Numbered from the stretch's first letter, positions 37,440 to 50,640 are shown. The stretch is DNA of 64,000 nt from Rhyzopertha dominica (GCA_025024175.1 QCXZ01000041.1:52013786-52077785), one strand, 5' to 3'. A program made the numbers and translations. The notes: generated by a model not told the origin, from the sequence alone.

Positions 37440-37880
37440 CTCACCATCCATTCAGTGCCCCACGATCAGGAGAAAACGTTCCGGCTTTATTAAACGCTCA
37501 TCGGGAGCGGAGAAGCCGCTAATTCGATTCGAATTGAATCCACGGCCTCCTTGATTGTTCCGTTCGCGTAGCTCGGCAGCCTCCGACCACCGAGATCTAG
37601 TTACCGCAGATATCCTAACGGCTGTAACTGAGGGCAAGGTAAGAAAGAGTCTGGATCATTCTCGTCACGATCCGCCGATTCGATTGCCAATCCAATAATC
37701 GTAGTGTTCCGGTTTGGCTCCGGGCAGTTCTCGGACTAAGCGGCCTGGACTTACTAGATGTATTATGTATGATGTGCTGCACACGCAGATTCAGCCGCTA
37801 TTGTCTCTAGAAGGAGAGCGAGGATTTTCTGCGCCGATCGATGCATTATTTATATCGCGCAACATAAATTCCTAACTGCG
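37440..37880. other. GC-richer non-coding block
   Basis: CpG-rich block immediately upstream of foldback element 2; no protein similarity. Confidence 0.3.
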
Positions 37881-38150
37881 GAACGCGTACATGCGACCGG
37901 AAAAGATGGATAGGCTATTACTTGTGGTGTTCAAGTAGAGCAACACGCCGGGTAATTGACGTGCTGGCGAGCTGGATTCCGGTTGCGCGGTATGGAAGAA
38001 AAAGAGATTTTCTACCAGCTGCCGGACGAGTTCAGGAATCGCGACATTACTGTCGGACAAGCTCGGAAATGGAGATCCCAGTGCCCACTCAAAAAACCTA
38101 GCTGGCCTGGAATAGTTCAGCACTTGATAAGAAACACTAACAAAAAATAC

Positions 38151-38439
38151 TGGTTGAAATAAATCTTCTGCCCTGGTCAATTCACCCTCTACGACTAGTT
38201 GCGGCCTGTTGGGGCTCATCAGGCAGCGGTAGAGAGCAAATTGACCAACGCAGACTGTCGACTTTAACCGTGACGGATGACATTTGCCCTCATATTCTCC
38301 CATTCATCAGATGCTCCTATTCAGCAGTCCACCGTCGCGGTTAAAGCCGACGGTCTGCTTTGGCTGATGAGCCCCAACAGGGCGAAACTAATTGTAGGGT
38401 GAGAGTGAATTAACCAGGGCAGAAGATTTGTTGTAACCA
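38151..38439. repeat. Foldback (hairpin) element 2 with hammerhead-like cores
   Basis: Nearly perfect terminal inverted repeat: the left end TGGTT.....AAATCTTCTGCC and the right end read the same on opposite strands. Homology of the arms covers about 38151-38265 and 38330-38439. The left arm carries a 22-nt insertion next to the core. The minus strand of the left arm has CTGATGA-GCCC-CAACA-GGCC-GCAAC (38222-38198); the plus strand of the right arm has CTGATGA-GCCC-CAACA-GGGC-GAAAC (38364-38388). The element has no coding capacity and is non-autonomous. Confidence 0.85.
38354..38423 (+). ncRNA. Hammerhead-ribozyme-like sequence (type I fold), probably inactive
   Basis: A three-helix fold can be drawn. 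Stem I is TCTGCTTTGG (38354-38363) with CCAGGGCAGA (38414-38423): 10 bp including two U-G pairs. The core CUGAUGA is at 38364-38370. Stem II is GCCC/GGGC with loop CAACA (38371-38383). GAAA is at 38384-38387. Stem III is TAATT/AATTA (38389-38393 with 38408-38412). Only one nucleotide (A38413) lies between stem III and stem I, where a hammerhead needs the NUH cleavage triplet, so self-cleavage is not expected. The pattern fits known type I hammerheads of Penelope-like elements and retrozymes. Confidence 0.6.
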
Positions 38440-41400
38440 TTGTGACAAGTTGTAGTGGTGGCACTTCATCTTCATCCTCTCCATTACCTGACAGAAATCC
38501 AGCATGAGCAAAACAAGTTATAATTGTTTTGCCATTTATGTGGTCTGCTTAGCTCTAAAATTTGCATTTTCGAAACGCGTTCTGGTTTTCTCCCTCTTTA
38601 TCCACAACGTTGAGACATTTTAATAAACGTGTCTAAGTTGATAGCTAACAGAGAAGACGCCAACTTATAATTCAACATTTTCCAGTATGATAATTGTAGC
38701 AATAGGAATAGGTAGGTCGTTATACCAGATGTTATAAACGTCTTATGCCGTAGCTATATACATACATCTGGTGCATTCCAAAGTAAAGGGCAGTATTATT
38801 TGGAAAAACTCTTTTGTTTTATTCAAAGTAGTATATTTGAACCTCCATACAGCGAACAAGGGCTTGAGGTCGTTTGTAAACATGTCTTCGATTAGTCTAT
38901 GTTATCATTTAATCGGCAAATGCAGTTTTTCTAATAGGCAGTGTGCTATATCGGAAAAATACCGCGAGTGGCTTATCGTTTACATGCAACCAAAAAGAAC
39001 AGTTATGAGTGATGAGATAAAGTATAATGATATCTGAAAGTAAACTGATTGTGGAAGCAACCCTACTTGTCCAATCTAATCTTCACCCTTTATGTCGTCT
39101 TGACTCATTATTATATGACTAGTTTAATGAAAGCATAATTTATGTCTTAGAATATATCAATAGCTATTCCGTTTTCTGAATATCTCAGTTTTGTCGGGAT
39201 GGTGGGACATTTGCTCCATTTCAGACTTACGACCTTAACTGATTCTTGAATATTATCACGATTATTCACGATATGACTTTTCCCAACTAGATGAGTCCAC
39301 AATCACTGATTATTGAGCAATTTAAGATTCCAGCACTCATCAATTTTGATTTTGATTAGTATTAATCACACTTACATGAATAATATAGATTACATCTCGC
39401 TAAATGCCTCAGATAGTCCATTTGAAACAAAACTCTCTGCTTTAAGAGAAACTGAATTTCAAAAATTTATATAGCCTTAAATATTTTTATGTTTTTTGTT
39501 ATTTGGGCAAAGCTAAAAGCTTTCGCGGTGCTGAAAGAAAATTGACAGTCTAAACCTAAAAATTGTTGGTGCAGCCATGCTAAATTAAGATAAAATTACC
39601 ACTGAAGAAATGTTACATTATTCTAAAGTTGGCTATAGCTTCAAAACAAAAGACGATATGAAATGTACATCTGAACGAAGTACGCTCTACCGGAACTTTT
39701 TACTAAGATGCAGGTCAACCATTCTTTTCTTTATCTACTGTTTGGTTTAGAACGGGTTAGATTGCACCTAGATATTTACAAAATTTTAATGCTGTCCACT
39801 AAACCATTGCTGATTAGAAAAAACTGTATAGTCGTTAATTGGACTTAAAATTTTGAAAGAACTGCAGTAAAGGGATGTATGGTTCCCATTCAGGTAGTGT
39901 TCCATTGGTGACTCCACCAGAATAGTGTTTTTTTTGGAAATAGATCTTGCATATACACAATTTGAGACCTCAGAACAAAAATACTTTACAGGAATCTTTT
40001 GGATAGTGCATTATTTGAACTCAAAATAGTCTTGTCTGTAAACTGGTTTACTGAAGTGTTTTTATAACTTCCTTCTTGCAAGTCAGGAAACATCTTTAGT
40101 ATCTGCATCAGTTTGCCTGTTCGTCTACTTTATTCATGAACTTGCGGTTCGCTTTAAAAGGTGTGCATGCTGAAAGCTTAAAGGGGCACCAAAATATTGC
40201 TTTAATGTAAGAACATACTTCATAGTTGGCCTAAGAAAAACGATCCATTTGAGAATACTAACACGTTGATTGTTCCTAAAATTGATTTAAAATGCACTAC
40301 AAATCGGAAAATTCTCAAGGTTTTTAATCCCCATTTCAAGTTCATTACCGAAATCTAATAGAATGGTTTTTTAAACAACCACTCCGAAGGGAATATCCCA
40401 AGGACTTCTGTTACATTGTAAATACGCCCTAAATGAAAGCAAGCTTATAGCAAAAGTATTAGAGTGTCTGGTTATCCAGTCTGAGAAAGACTATCTAAAT
40501 GTCGATCGATATTTCCAACTTTGCTGGCAAGGCATACGCTTAATCAAGAATAATCGCAAGGGANCGCGGACATCACGAGCAATAATCCCCATCTTGCGAC
40601 AGTCTTTGAACTGAGGAATGGAAAAATCGGGTTCTTAATGAGAAACTTGCATACCGTTGCGTATCGGAAATAATGACGGATTTGTGTAAGCGTTTAGCGC
40701 CGCTGAGTGTTCAGTCTGTGCAAATATTATGTCATCCGCTAACTATTCCTATTGATGATAGCACAAATATTCCAGCGCAATTGTTATTTGGGATTATAGT
40801 ATTTTGTACATTAACACCACTGGCCGAAGTAGCCATTACCACATAATCCATATCATTTTGCCTTAGATGGTACATCAGTATTCATTCCAAAACAAGTTCT
40901 CACTCTAATGTCAAGGCAAGTATACGAGGGTATATTGGTATATATCTGGCTTAGGTACCATATAAAACCCCACAATAATACTAATACTAATTACTAACAT
41001 AATATTTTTTGAGATTTCATAAAGTAATTACTTCTAGAAAGTGGTCAGACCAACTAGATATGAACATGTCCTCGTAATGTACAGTGAATAAGATTTGGGG
41101 GTATATGAATTCAACACTATAGTCAGAAAAGACAGTTATTACACCCATTACAATGTAACAACATGGATAAAATTCATTTTTATCACCTTTNACGATGACC
41201 AAGCTTATATTGTTTAATAGCGATAATTTTGCCAGTTCTGTCTCAACAGTTAGCTGTTTGTATTAGGTCGGTTCAGTATCTAATCAATCATGACCTAATA
41301 ATTACCACGTTATGATGTAGGTACAATCGCAACTTGATTAAGTAGTTCCTCATAATTTACGGAGAACGACGCATTATTTTTAGCATTCCATATCGCTTCC

Positions 41401-42750
41401 TTGTTTTGCTATCTCACCGTAAATAGGGAGCCTGGTGAAATCATTTGTTCCACGTAAAACTAAACATCTACTAAGCATAAAAAAGACGAATCAAGTATCT
41501 GCTTTAGTGGCTCATACAAGGTTTTTTATATTTGGCTTGGCAAGGCGTTCATTTTTTGCTATGAAATGAAAGGAAATGAAAAGTGTAAAAATAAGAACCT
41601 GAAAATTTTTTCAGGTACAAAGAAGGAACAAAAGTGCGAGCGTATAGGTGTGGGGTATGTGTAAATTCATGATTTCTAAAATGCTTATGTTTCTATTAAA
41701 TGTTTACAAAAATGCTTAAATCATTTTCGGATATGATATGCACTTATATTAAAGAGATGTTAATAAACCAATATAGAAAAGAGAACAAAAACAAGAGTCA
41801 TCCTATGAACCCAGGGACAGTAGTGATCGCCGAAAAAACAGCGATCTCGTATTATAATGCGATTAAATACAATATACAACTCTTACACTAATTATTATTG
41901 TTTTAGGAAATGAAATTTTTTAAGAGAAAATGAGTATTAGAAGGCATAACAGTATTTACTTATTACTTATTTACTTATTCAATTGCATTATTACCTGCTA
42001 AACTGATATCAACTAGAACTTATGCATGATTTATTCAATACATCCCATAGTGAAGTATATCCATCTAAAATTATTTGGAGAGCTCTGGATAAAAAATGTA
42101 TTTTTTGTTTTATAGTTTATCTGGCATTATATACTTCTTTGAATATAGGTTACAAGAAAATCTGTTTAAAATTTATTTTTGGAGAGATGGGTCCCTTTTT
42201 ATCAATGATATTGGAAAACATTGCATCATTCAAAACTAGGAATGCACGGTTTTATTCGAAAACATAAAACAACAAAGTTGATATAGAAACTAATTATGGC
42301 TATTAAATGTCTACATTGTATTTGCATTTTTATTAGCTTTTTATAGGTAACATTTGAGCAGTGGTTAGGTTACTACAGACATTTATATACTACTGCTTTA
42401 TGTAATTTATGACTTCTAGTAATACGGTAAACAAACGTGGTACGACAAGGAATTATAATATTATTTGCTGTACATGCAATGAGACATTATTTGACTATAG
42501 CGTTCAATGCTGAAATCTGATGTACAAGATTTGCAAATACAAATTTGATCCGTATCATCACATTAATGTATTTCTTCTTTCTTCACTCTGTGTTTATTTT
42601 GACATGTCTTCCTCAAAGTTAAACTGACGATACTCTCAATGAACCACGGTTTCGGAAAAGTAAACCTAAGGACTGCTTAATTACTCTATTACTTACTTTT
42701 ATCAAAAGCAATTATTATGTCATCCTAAATTAACACACTGAGAATCCAAA
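38440..42750. other. Non-coding AT-rich region
   Basis: No gene recognised apart from a coding-like fragment at 39598-39759. Short (TTAC/TTAT)-type simple sequence at about 41950-41980. Single N bases at 40564 and 41191. Confidence 0.45.
39598..39759 (+). pseudogene. Coding-like fragment, partner of 25907-26116
   Basis: The frame reads TEEMLHYSKVGYSFKTKDDM, KCTSERSTLYRNFLLR and onward to a stop. It shares the TEEML.YSKVGYSF.TK motif with the 26-kb fragment through mostly synonymous differences. Probably a relic of the same unknown repeated protein. Confidence 0.4.
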
Positions 42751-42759
42751 TGCATCAAC

Positions 42760-43100
42760 TCAGTACAGTGCTAGACTTTAAAAAAACCCTTCCTAAATGA
42801 AAAGGACCGCAAAACCGTCGAGCGTTTGCGAGACTGAAACGAAAGATGGCCGGTAATTTGAATGTCATGCAAAAAGCCAGGACCGGTGTATGTGTACGCG
42901 TATACACGCTAGGCAGATAAGCAGAGAGCGGATTTTTACAAAGATCCAATTAAATATGGTTACCTCGTGCCGGTCTACGTTAATAAATAAAAAGCACAGC
43001 GCCTCGCTTGTTCAATTCATTGAGTCGTAATTACATTCTAGACAGTCGGACGTCTCTAAATTGCGTTAAAAAAAAGTGGCCATCCATGGTGGACTTCGGA
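42760..43100. other. GC-richer non-coding block
   Basis: Contains TCATGCAAAAAG (octamer-like), a GTACGCGTATAC near-palindrome at about 42895 and TTAATAAATAAA words; no protein. Possible cis-regulatory element by composition. Confidence 0.3.
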
Positions 43101-46100
43101 TGGGAGTTTCAGCAAGGGGTGGAAAAATGTTTAGAGTAGGAGGTGATACAAGAAAATATTGATAAAGTACTCGTACACTGTCTCCAACATCTGTGTTCAA
43201 AGTCGATGGAATGAATTTCAATTTTAAATGTTTGCAAAGGTTATCAAATCATCCCAGATATTTAGTTTCTCATCTTTATAACATAAATAGCTGTTAAATG
43301 AAACACCTTTTATATATTCAGTACATCCAGTTACATAAACTTGTTTCCGATAGACAGATAAAGAAAGCGCATAATTTATATATAAGGCAAGTAGTTACTG
43401 TAACGTTCATTTTCAACAGCTCTTTTCCTTTTAATATTAGCTCAGCATAGTTGATAGAAATCGATTGAGAGATTGCTAATTTTGACTAAATTCAAAATAT
43501 GTCTTCCCCAATTACAGAATTACTTCTCTTGCTCCCTCACTCAATCCATCGTCTCTTCATACCTACCCGTCTAACCACTTTTTTTTCTTTTTACAAAACA
43601 CGACCATTCGCCTAGACAATCATCTAAGCAAATGACTATTAATTTGTAAATTCGTAAGCAGTCGAATGAAATAAAAGGTTTCACCTTCAATTCCGCGGAC
43701 GACGATAATTCTCGACGTAATGTAGTGTAATTTGTTTGTTTTAGGCGTTTTTTTAACTTGCCTGCGGGCTGCAGTTTGCAGCTTTCACATGGTGGCCTTG
43801 CGGTTAACAAAATTAACCCACAAAGCATTAATTATCACGTCCGAACAATCTCGACGATTGTAGCATACAAATAATGATAAAGCTATCCATTTGGGCGACT
43901 TGGGCTATTCGAGATGGACTACACAGTATGTTCACATAAATAGTATACATATGCAATAGCGAATATAAATCAAACGCACCAAGAAAATTTCAAATGATAG
44001 GAGGCTATAGCAAACAAAACAACATACGAGTAGTCATTGAAATTAAACTGCGCTGTTAGTGCTCTCCTCGAAAATAAAAAAGATAACCAAATGCAGTTAC
44101 GTAATTCTTTGCAGAAAGATAATGTTCTACATTCAGTACTGTGCTAAAATAATTAGGTCTACAATTTTCTAACTATTTGTTTTTAAGGTTATTGCAAGCT
44201 TAACTATTTTGTCACGTTTAGTTTTACCACATCGCCAGCGTTTTTTGTGTATGTTTAACAAAAAGAATTGTGTTCTTTGTCTCTCTGTAGTTCTAAGTTC
44301 ATGGTGTTATTCGTTGCTTCTTCCTCTTTGCAAAATTCATACGGTTTACTACACACATCATTAGTTATCACTATCTAACAAAATTCATTTTTCGTTCTTT
44401 TTTTCATTGTTAGGTTTTCCTTCCGCCACTGCTGACGATAACAGCCTCAAGGGTACTGTTTATTGGAGATTTTAACAATCCGCCTTGATGTGTCAATAAA
44501 TTAAAAAAATCTATCAAAATTAAGATTTTGAAGAGAAGCTGTAAATACTAACTTTTTACCTTGTTGTTAAAGTTGATTTGAAGACATCTAGTCTATTTCT
44601 GGTAAATTTGTGTTTGTCAAGTTTACAGCTTGTTCATTTTTTAAATCAAATGTGATACTTCAAGAGACTGTCAAAACAGGCTCTTCTTTTCATACATGTA
44701 TCCCTCAAATTGGGTCGATAAAAATGATTTCTAATTTAGTTTAATTTAATTTAATTTAGAAATATAAAAGACGCACAATTGTATAATATTTAAATAAGCA
44801 AAAATATTTTAGTTTTTCTCGAATGTCTCTAAAATTGCACATACATAAAATCCTATATCATTAGAAAGGGCATTTCAAGCTGTATTCAATNATGTATAGG
44901 TACACAAATTTACTGCTCTATCGTTGTTTTATTATNAAAATAAAACTTGAAGTTTATTGATGGTACTCTTTGGGAGTATTGTTAATTTTCGCAAATATTA
45001 CAAACGTTATTCTTATCAACAAAATGTCGTGTCACGCAAACGCCTTTTGATACTGTACTGTTTACGATCGACTGCCAAATAAACATCTACTTACGACTAC
45101 GTGAACATACTTCGAGGTTTCTTTTCAACGTAGGCTTTGATTTATTTTTTAATTTCCCATTGTTTGTAGTGCTGTAGATGCTGTTGTCATTTCTCAAGTC
45201 ACTTTATTTTTTTTGCTCTTCTTTATTTTCTTGGGAATGACTTGTGTTAGTGCCTTTTATTAGTGCACTTTATGAACAAATTAAAGAAATGCCACATTTA
45301 TTTTGGCCCCGTGCTATTCGACCTACTGTACAACAAGCAATTTATTATCCTGCACAGTGTCGCACGTTACCTGTACCTAGGAGCTCATATCCGAACACAA
45401 ACAGTCAGACATAGCAAACAGAACTTCGCGCAGAAAATAAAATATTTGCTTTAGAGTTTCAACCGTCTATTCTCTGTATTAACTGAATAGGTACCATTCT
45501 ATAAGTACAACATTCACTTTACACAATTGATTAAGCATGACTTACGTATATATTTACACGTCAAACAATGGGCTTTAGTTATTAGCGAGAATGCGCGATG
45601 AGATAACCGGACTACCCGGAACTTTTTGCGATGTTACATTGTTTCTTCGTAGAGGACGAACTTCAGTGATGTATTGAGGTGTAATTTTGCATCGGTACAA
45701 TTGTGTTGTTTGTGTTCTTTGGGCGACATTTGTTGCTTGTCTTCTACTGTTACTATAACGTAATAACACTTTTATTATTCAGTTGCAGCGACAGTTATCT
45801 TGGCAAGCAAACTAGATCCAAATAACTTACAAAGATCAGGATTACAAAATTATGTCAGATACAATATATTTGTCACCCCAAAAACATATTAAGTTTGCTA
45901 GCTTGGAGATATATTTTCTTTAATTTTTTTATTGTAATATAAAGTTAAATAGCATATTATAGTAAAATGAACCTGTCTACACCTAAAAATGACTAAAAAA
46001 AGTTGCGCGTGAAGGTTTTTGTTACACTAGAAAAACCACGAATAGAACGGTACCATATAAAAATTGAAAAAGTGATTTAACAGGTCTTTCAGCCTCCTAT

Positions 46101-46440
46101 ATCATCTATATTTAATACAGTTTATATTAAGTTGACATTTAAGGGAAAAACAAACGTCAAAAATACTATATTTTTGACGCCATTTCCACTTCATTTATGA
46201 AGAAAAGGTTCTATTGTACTCATTTTTATCAATCAATTTAATACCACAGAAGGCTGAATAAGGAATCAATTTAGTATTACATAGGTACCTATGTAAAATC
46301 CCCTACCTTTGTTTTAAAATGCACACCATTTAGATCTCCCATCAAAAAATTTACTACCTGCCAATATAAAAGGGTCTACTGAGCCCACTAAAAAGTATAA
46401 AATATATATATAAAAACCTACCACTAGATAAATACTCATA
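43101..46440. other. Non-coding AT-rich region
   Basis: A moderately GC-richer patch occurs at 43640-43870, and a (TTTAA)n-like run at 44732-44759. No gene recognised. Confidence 0.45.
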
Positions 46441-46830
46441 CTAATCTCTCTCAAGTGTTCTGCTTCAAAATTTCAAATTCGCCACACGTTGCGCCTTCCT
46501 AGACCCATAGGTGGCAACGAAGGTCCCAAACGCAATTATCACGCCATTAGGTGCATGATTGGAGGGGACGTTGATTGTTTTCGTCGTTCAGTTTAATAAC
46601 AACAGGTGTTATGGGGCCCCCGAACATAATAAAACCCTCCGCGACATGTTTGCCTACCCCTTCAGTCTGGGGGCTTCGTTTCCTGATTAACACATATTTG
46701 TTGAGGTAGGGGAACCACGGGACAGTCTACCGCTTGCTGCAGAACAATTTAGCAAGTTTGCGACGAGTATACCACGTGCGGAAAAAAATTCACTTAATAT
46801 TGGCGAGTTAGGAGCTACTAAGTCGCAGCT
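46440..46830. other. GC-richer non-coding block
   Basis: Dense block with ACAACAGGTGTTATGGGGCCC and CCATTAGGTGCATGATTGG-like motifs; contrasts with flanking AT-rich DNA. No protein. Candidate conserved element. Confidence 0.35.
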
Positions 46831-47239
46831 TTAAAACAATATTACCGGTACTATAAATGTACAATTTCCGCTATTAGTGTTTTACAACGAAGCTTTTGTT
46901 AACTGATTTGCGAATTGACCGTTCCAAAAGGTTCTAAGGTCCAAGGTAAATTTTTGCAGAAAGATACACACGTGAACAAACAGCAGAATGATAAGTTTTG
47001 CACGCGAATTTTTTTAAAACGATTTGCGACCTTTGAGCGCAAAATTTTCTTCTGCAACTACATATACGTCAGTTAGCAATTCTTATTTCATTTTTTGTTT
47101 TCACGTAAGGATTTTGTAAATCGCTTTACAACTAATTTTATACTGTGTTTCGTCGCAATCTTACGACACAATTTGTATAATATGTTGGCAGAAAAATTAT
47201 TTTTACTTGCTTCTCTTTCTTGAACCCGCTAGTTGCTGT

Positions 47240-47530
47240 ATATTTTTGGAACATAGTAACTATTCAGCCAAACCGTAGCATCCGTTTTGTATATGGACAG
47301 GGTAGCCTAGGGTTTAGGCAGTTGCTTTCCAAGTAGCCCTAAACAATTTCTCTAAGATGTTGTCTGTAGTTTTGCTGTTATGTTCTTAAGGTGTTTTATT
47401 TAAGAAACGGTTCTATCCAATGTGATACCCAAATGTATGTTTCGAGAACTCTTGTCAACATTGCCTTTGCTCTCAATCGGAGAATAAAATTTAAAGGTGG
47501 TAGCCAGGTCATCTGCATATGCAAATTAAC
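47240..47530 (-). mobile_element. Jockey-like LINE RT fragment
   Basis: On the minus strand from 47526: FAYADDLATTFKFYSPIESK, the catalytic YADD of a reverse transcriptase, then IHLGITLDRTVS, HLKNITAKLQT and DATVWLNSYYVP. These are landmarks of the palm/thumb region of jockey-type insect LINEs (LGVTLDRTL, HL.NT.AKL..R, PVWLNS). Several frameshifts and stops. It abuts the satellite array on its left. Confidence 0.7.
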
Positions 47531-47610
47531 TTGCAGTTGTATTATATAAGTATTTAAAAGAAAATACCGTATCACAAGTAGCAGTTAGATCTGTAAACAC
47601 AACGACAACA

Positions 47611-49655
47611 GAGGGGTTAGCCTTTGATGTTTTGTGATTTCTCGGTGGAAACTAATTTTAGCTCAAAATCGACAAACAGATGTATTTTGAGCTGCAGATT
47701 CCATAAATTTGATCAGAAATGAGCTAGGACGTCGGGCGGCTTAATTTACTCCGCTTTTAAATCGAACCGTTGTAGTTAGCGACAAACCGATACCATTCCG
47801 AAATTCAGGAGGTCCAGATTAGTAAATATGCTTGAAATTACACAAATCGGGGGTGCAAAAATTTTAAGGTCCAAAAAGAACAAAGGGTAGCCTTTGATGT
47901 TTTGTGATTTTCCGGTGGAAACTAATTTTAGCTCAAAATCGACAAACAGATGTATTTTGAGCTGCAGATTCCATAAATTTGATCAGAAATGAGCTAGGAC
48001 GCAGGCGGCGTAATTTACTCCACTTTTAGATCGAACCGTAGTAGCTAGCGACAGACGGATACCATTCCGAAATTTAGGAGGTCCAGATTAGTAAATATGC
48101 TTGAAATTATACAAATCGGAGATGCAAAAATTTTAAGGTTCAAAAAGAACAAAGGGTTAGCCTTTGATGTTTTGCGATTTTTCGGTGGAAACTAATTTTA
48201 GCTCAAAATCGACAAACAGATGTACTTTGAGCTGCAGATTCCATAAATTTGATCAGAAATGAGCTAGGACGCAGGCGGCGTAATTTACTCCACTTTTAGA
48301 TCGAACCGTAGTAGCTAGCGACAGACGGATACCATTCCGAAATTTAGGAGGTCCAGATTAGTAAATATGCTTGAAATTATACAAATCGGAGATGCAAAAA
48401 TTTTAAGGTTCAAAAAGAACAAAGGGTTAGCCTTTGATGTTTTGCGATTTTTCGGTGGAAACTAATTTTAGCTCAAAATCGACAAACAGATGAACTTTGA
48501 GCTGCAGATTCCATAAATTTGATCAGAAATGAGCTAGGACGTCGGGCGGCCTAATTTACTCCGTTTTTAAATCGAACCGTTGTAGCTAGCGACAAACCGA
48601 TACCATTCCGAAATTCAGGAGGTCCGGATTAGCAAATATGCTTGAAATTATACAAATCGGAGATCCAAAGATTTTAAGGTCCAAAAAGAACAAAGGGTTA
48701 GCCTTTGATGTTTTGCGATTTTTCGGTGGAAACTAATTTTAGCTCAAAATCAACAAACAGATGTACTTTGAGCTGCAGATTCCATAAATTTGATCAGAAA
48801 TGAGCTAGGACGTCGGGCGGCCTAATTTACTGCGCTTTTAAATCGAACCGTTGTAGCTAGCGACAAACCGATACCATTCCGAAATTCAGGAGGTCCAGAT
48901 TAGTAAATATGCTTGAAATTATACAAATCGGAGATGCAAAAATTTTAAGGTCCAAAAAGAACAAAGGGTTAGCCTTTGATGTTTTGCGATTTTTCGGTGG
49001 AAACTAATTTTAGCTCAAAATCGACAAACAGATGTACTTTGAGCTGCAGATTCCAAAAATTTGATCAGAAATGAGCTAGGACGTCGGGCTGCCTAATTTA
49101 CTCCGCTTTTACATCGAACCGCTGTAGCTAGCGACAAACGGATACCATTCCGAAATTCAGGAGGTCCAGATTAGTAAATATGCTTGAAATTACATAAATC
49201 GGGGGTGCAAAAATTTTAAGGTCTAAAAAGAACAAAGGGTTAGCCTTTGATGTTTTGCGATTTTTCGGTGGAAACTAATTTTAGCTCAAAATCGACAAAC
49301 AGATGTATTTTGAGCTGCAGATTCCAAAAATTTGATCAGAAATGAGCTAGGACGTCGGGCGGCCTAATTTACTCCGCTTTTAAATCGAACCGTTGTAGCT
49401 AGCCACAAACGGATACCATTCCGAAATTCAGGAGGTCCAGATTAGTAAATATGCTTGAAATTATACAAATCGGAGATGCAAAAATTTTAAGGTCCAAAAA
49501 GAACAAGCCTTTGATAAATTGCGATATTTCGGTGGAAACTAATTTTAGCTGAAAATCGACAAACAGATGTATTTTGAGCTGCAGATTCCGAAATATTTAA
49601 TCAGAAATGAGCTAGGACGTCGGGCGGCTTAATTTACTCCGCTTTTAGATCGAAT
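47611..49655 (+). repeat. Satellite tandem array, about 7.6 units of about 270 bp
   Basis: The anchor CCTTTGAT starts at 47621, 47891, 48161, 48431, 48702, 48973, 49244 and 49508, giving periods of 270, 270, 270, 271, 271, 271 and 264 bp. Units are roughly 93-99% alike. Adjacent units at 47891 and 48161 are nearly identical and share private variants (GCAGGCGGCG; GTAGTAGCTAGCGACAGACGG), showing local homogenisation by unequal exchange. The array is sharply bounded by unrelated sequence. The units are free of recognisable genes. Confidence 0.97.
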
Positions 49656-50000
49656 CGACAATTCTGATAGCCCGATTGTATTAACCTACTGTAAAACCCG
49701 CCACCTCGATTTAAATTGTCGCATGTAGTCGACAAAGTAAAAGTTTAAAGCAAGAGCTCTCTCTAATCTTTTTAGCAAGACGTCTTTTTTAATTCATGTG
49801 ATAGTCTATTTAATAAGGATGTTTAAGAGCATTTTCTTTTGTAAGAACCTTATTGATAAGGACTTCTTCTCTCTTAAGAACTTAAATGTTTTTGGACCAA
49901 TTTAGTAGCAGAGTTGCTTTCACTTAAGAATGGAATTAAACCATGGAACTAGCCTAACTAAAAAAATATCCATCCCTCTCGAATATTGACACCATTATTA
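49656..50000. other. Non-coding segment, nothing recognised
   Basis: AT-rich right flank of the satellite array. Confidence 0.5.
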
Positions 50001-50640
50001 AAGCGGAAAAGCAGAAAAATAATCTCACATTCTGCTCGCATGTGTAACCATCGACGAAGAAAAAACACGCCGCCGTTAAACTGTCATTTCCCTCCGTATT
50101 TCCCGTGCAGGCGCGCGCTTTTTTCATCCATTTTCTGCTTTTTCCACTGTTGATTGAAAGAATTTTCCCCTGCACGTGATTGTTTGTCGATGAACTGGAA
50201 TTAAATATCCTTTTCTAAGGCGGAAATGAGCCGTACAGGAGGGCCGGCTGGCAAGCCGTGTGTTCGTACGTTTGCGCCGACAGTTTTGAAAAAGACAAGT
50301 GTCAGGTCTGGTGTCGCGAGACGACGGGAGCGTATTTGCTGTTGTTTTGTCGACGACGTGTTAAGCAGCCGGCAAATACTGGACTTGTAATGCATCATCG
50401 GAAGCATAACGAAAATACTATAGGAATGCGTCCCGAGGCGGTGATTCTTCATTTTTCTGGCAACGGAGCGGCCTGTCATTCAGCAAAATTTATTATGTGT
50501 TTTTCAGTTAATAACACAAGCGGTTACACATTACATTTTTACATTGGAAGCACCTATTCTAACGCTATGCCTTTAAAACAAGGATTTCTTTCGCAGTCTC
50601 CACAGCGTTTACAGATTTCTTTAGCTTAACTTCAAATAGC
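50000..50640. other. GC-richer non-coding block
   Basis: Overlapping open frames on both strands (50258-50629 plus, 50201-50479 minus) share no known protein motif; overlapping frames are expected in GC-richer DNA. CpG-bearing, similar to other blocks. Confidence 0.3.

Noticed and set aside
37872..38303. 143-codon minus-strand frame as a gene
   Set aside because: It runs into the foldback element and its text is the translation of the inverted repeat; no domain found.
47611..49655. CRISPR-like array
   Set aside because: Units are contiguous 270-bp tandem repeats without spacers, in a eukaryotic context.
47611..49655. Hammerhead motif in the satellite, as known for some cave-cricket satellites
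   Set aside because: No CTGANGA followed by GAAAC at suitable spacing was found on either strand of the unit.
50201..50629. 123-codon plus and 92-codon minus open frames as genes
   Set aside because: They overlap each other, lack domain similarity and lie in a GC-rich block where long frames arise by chance.
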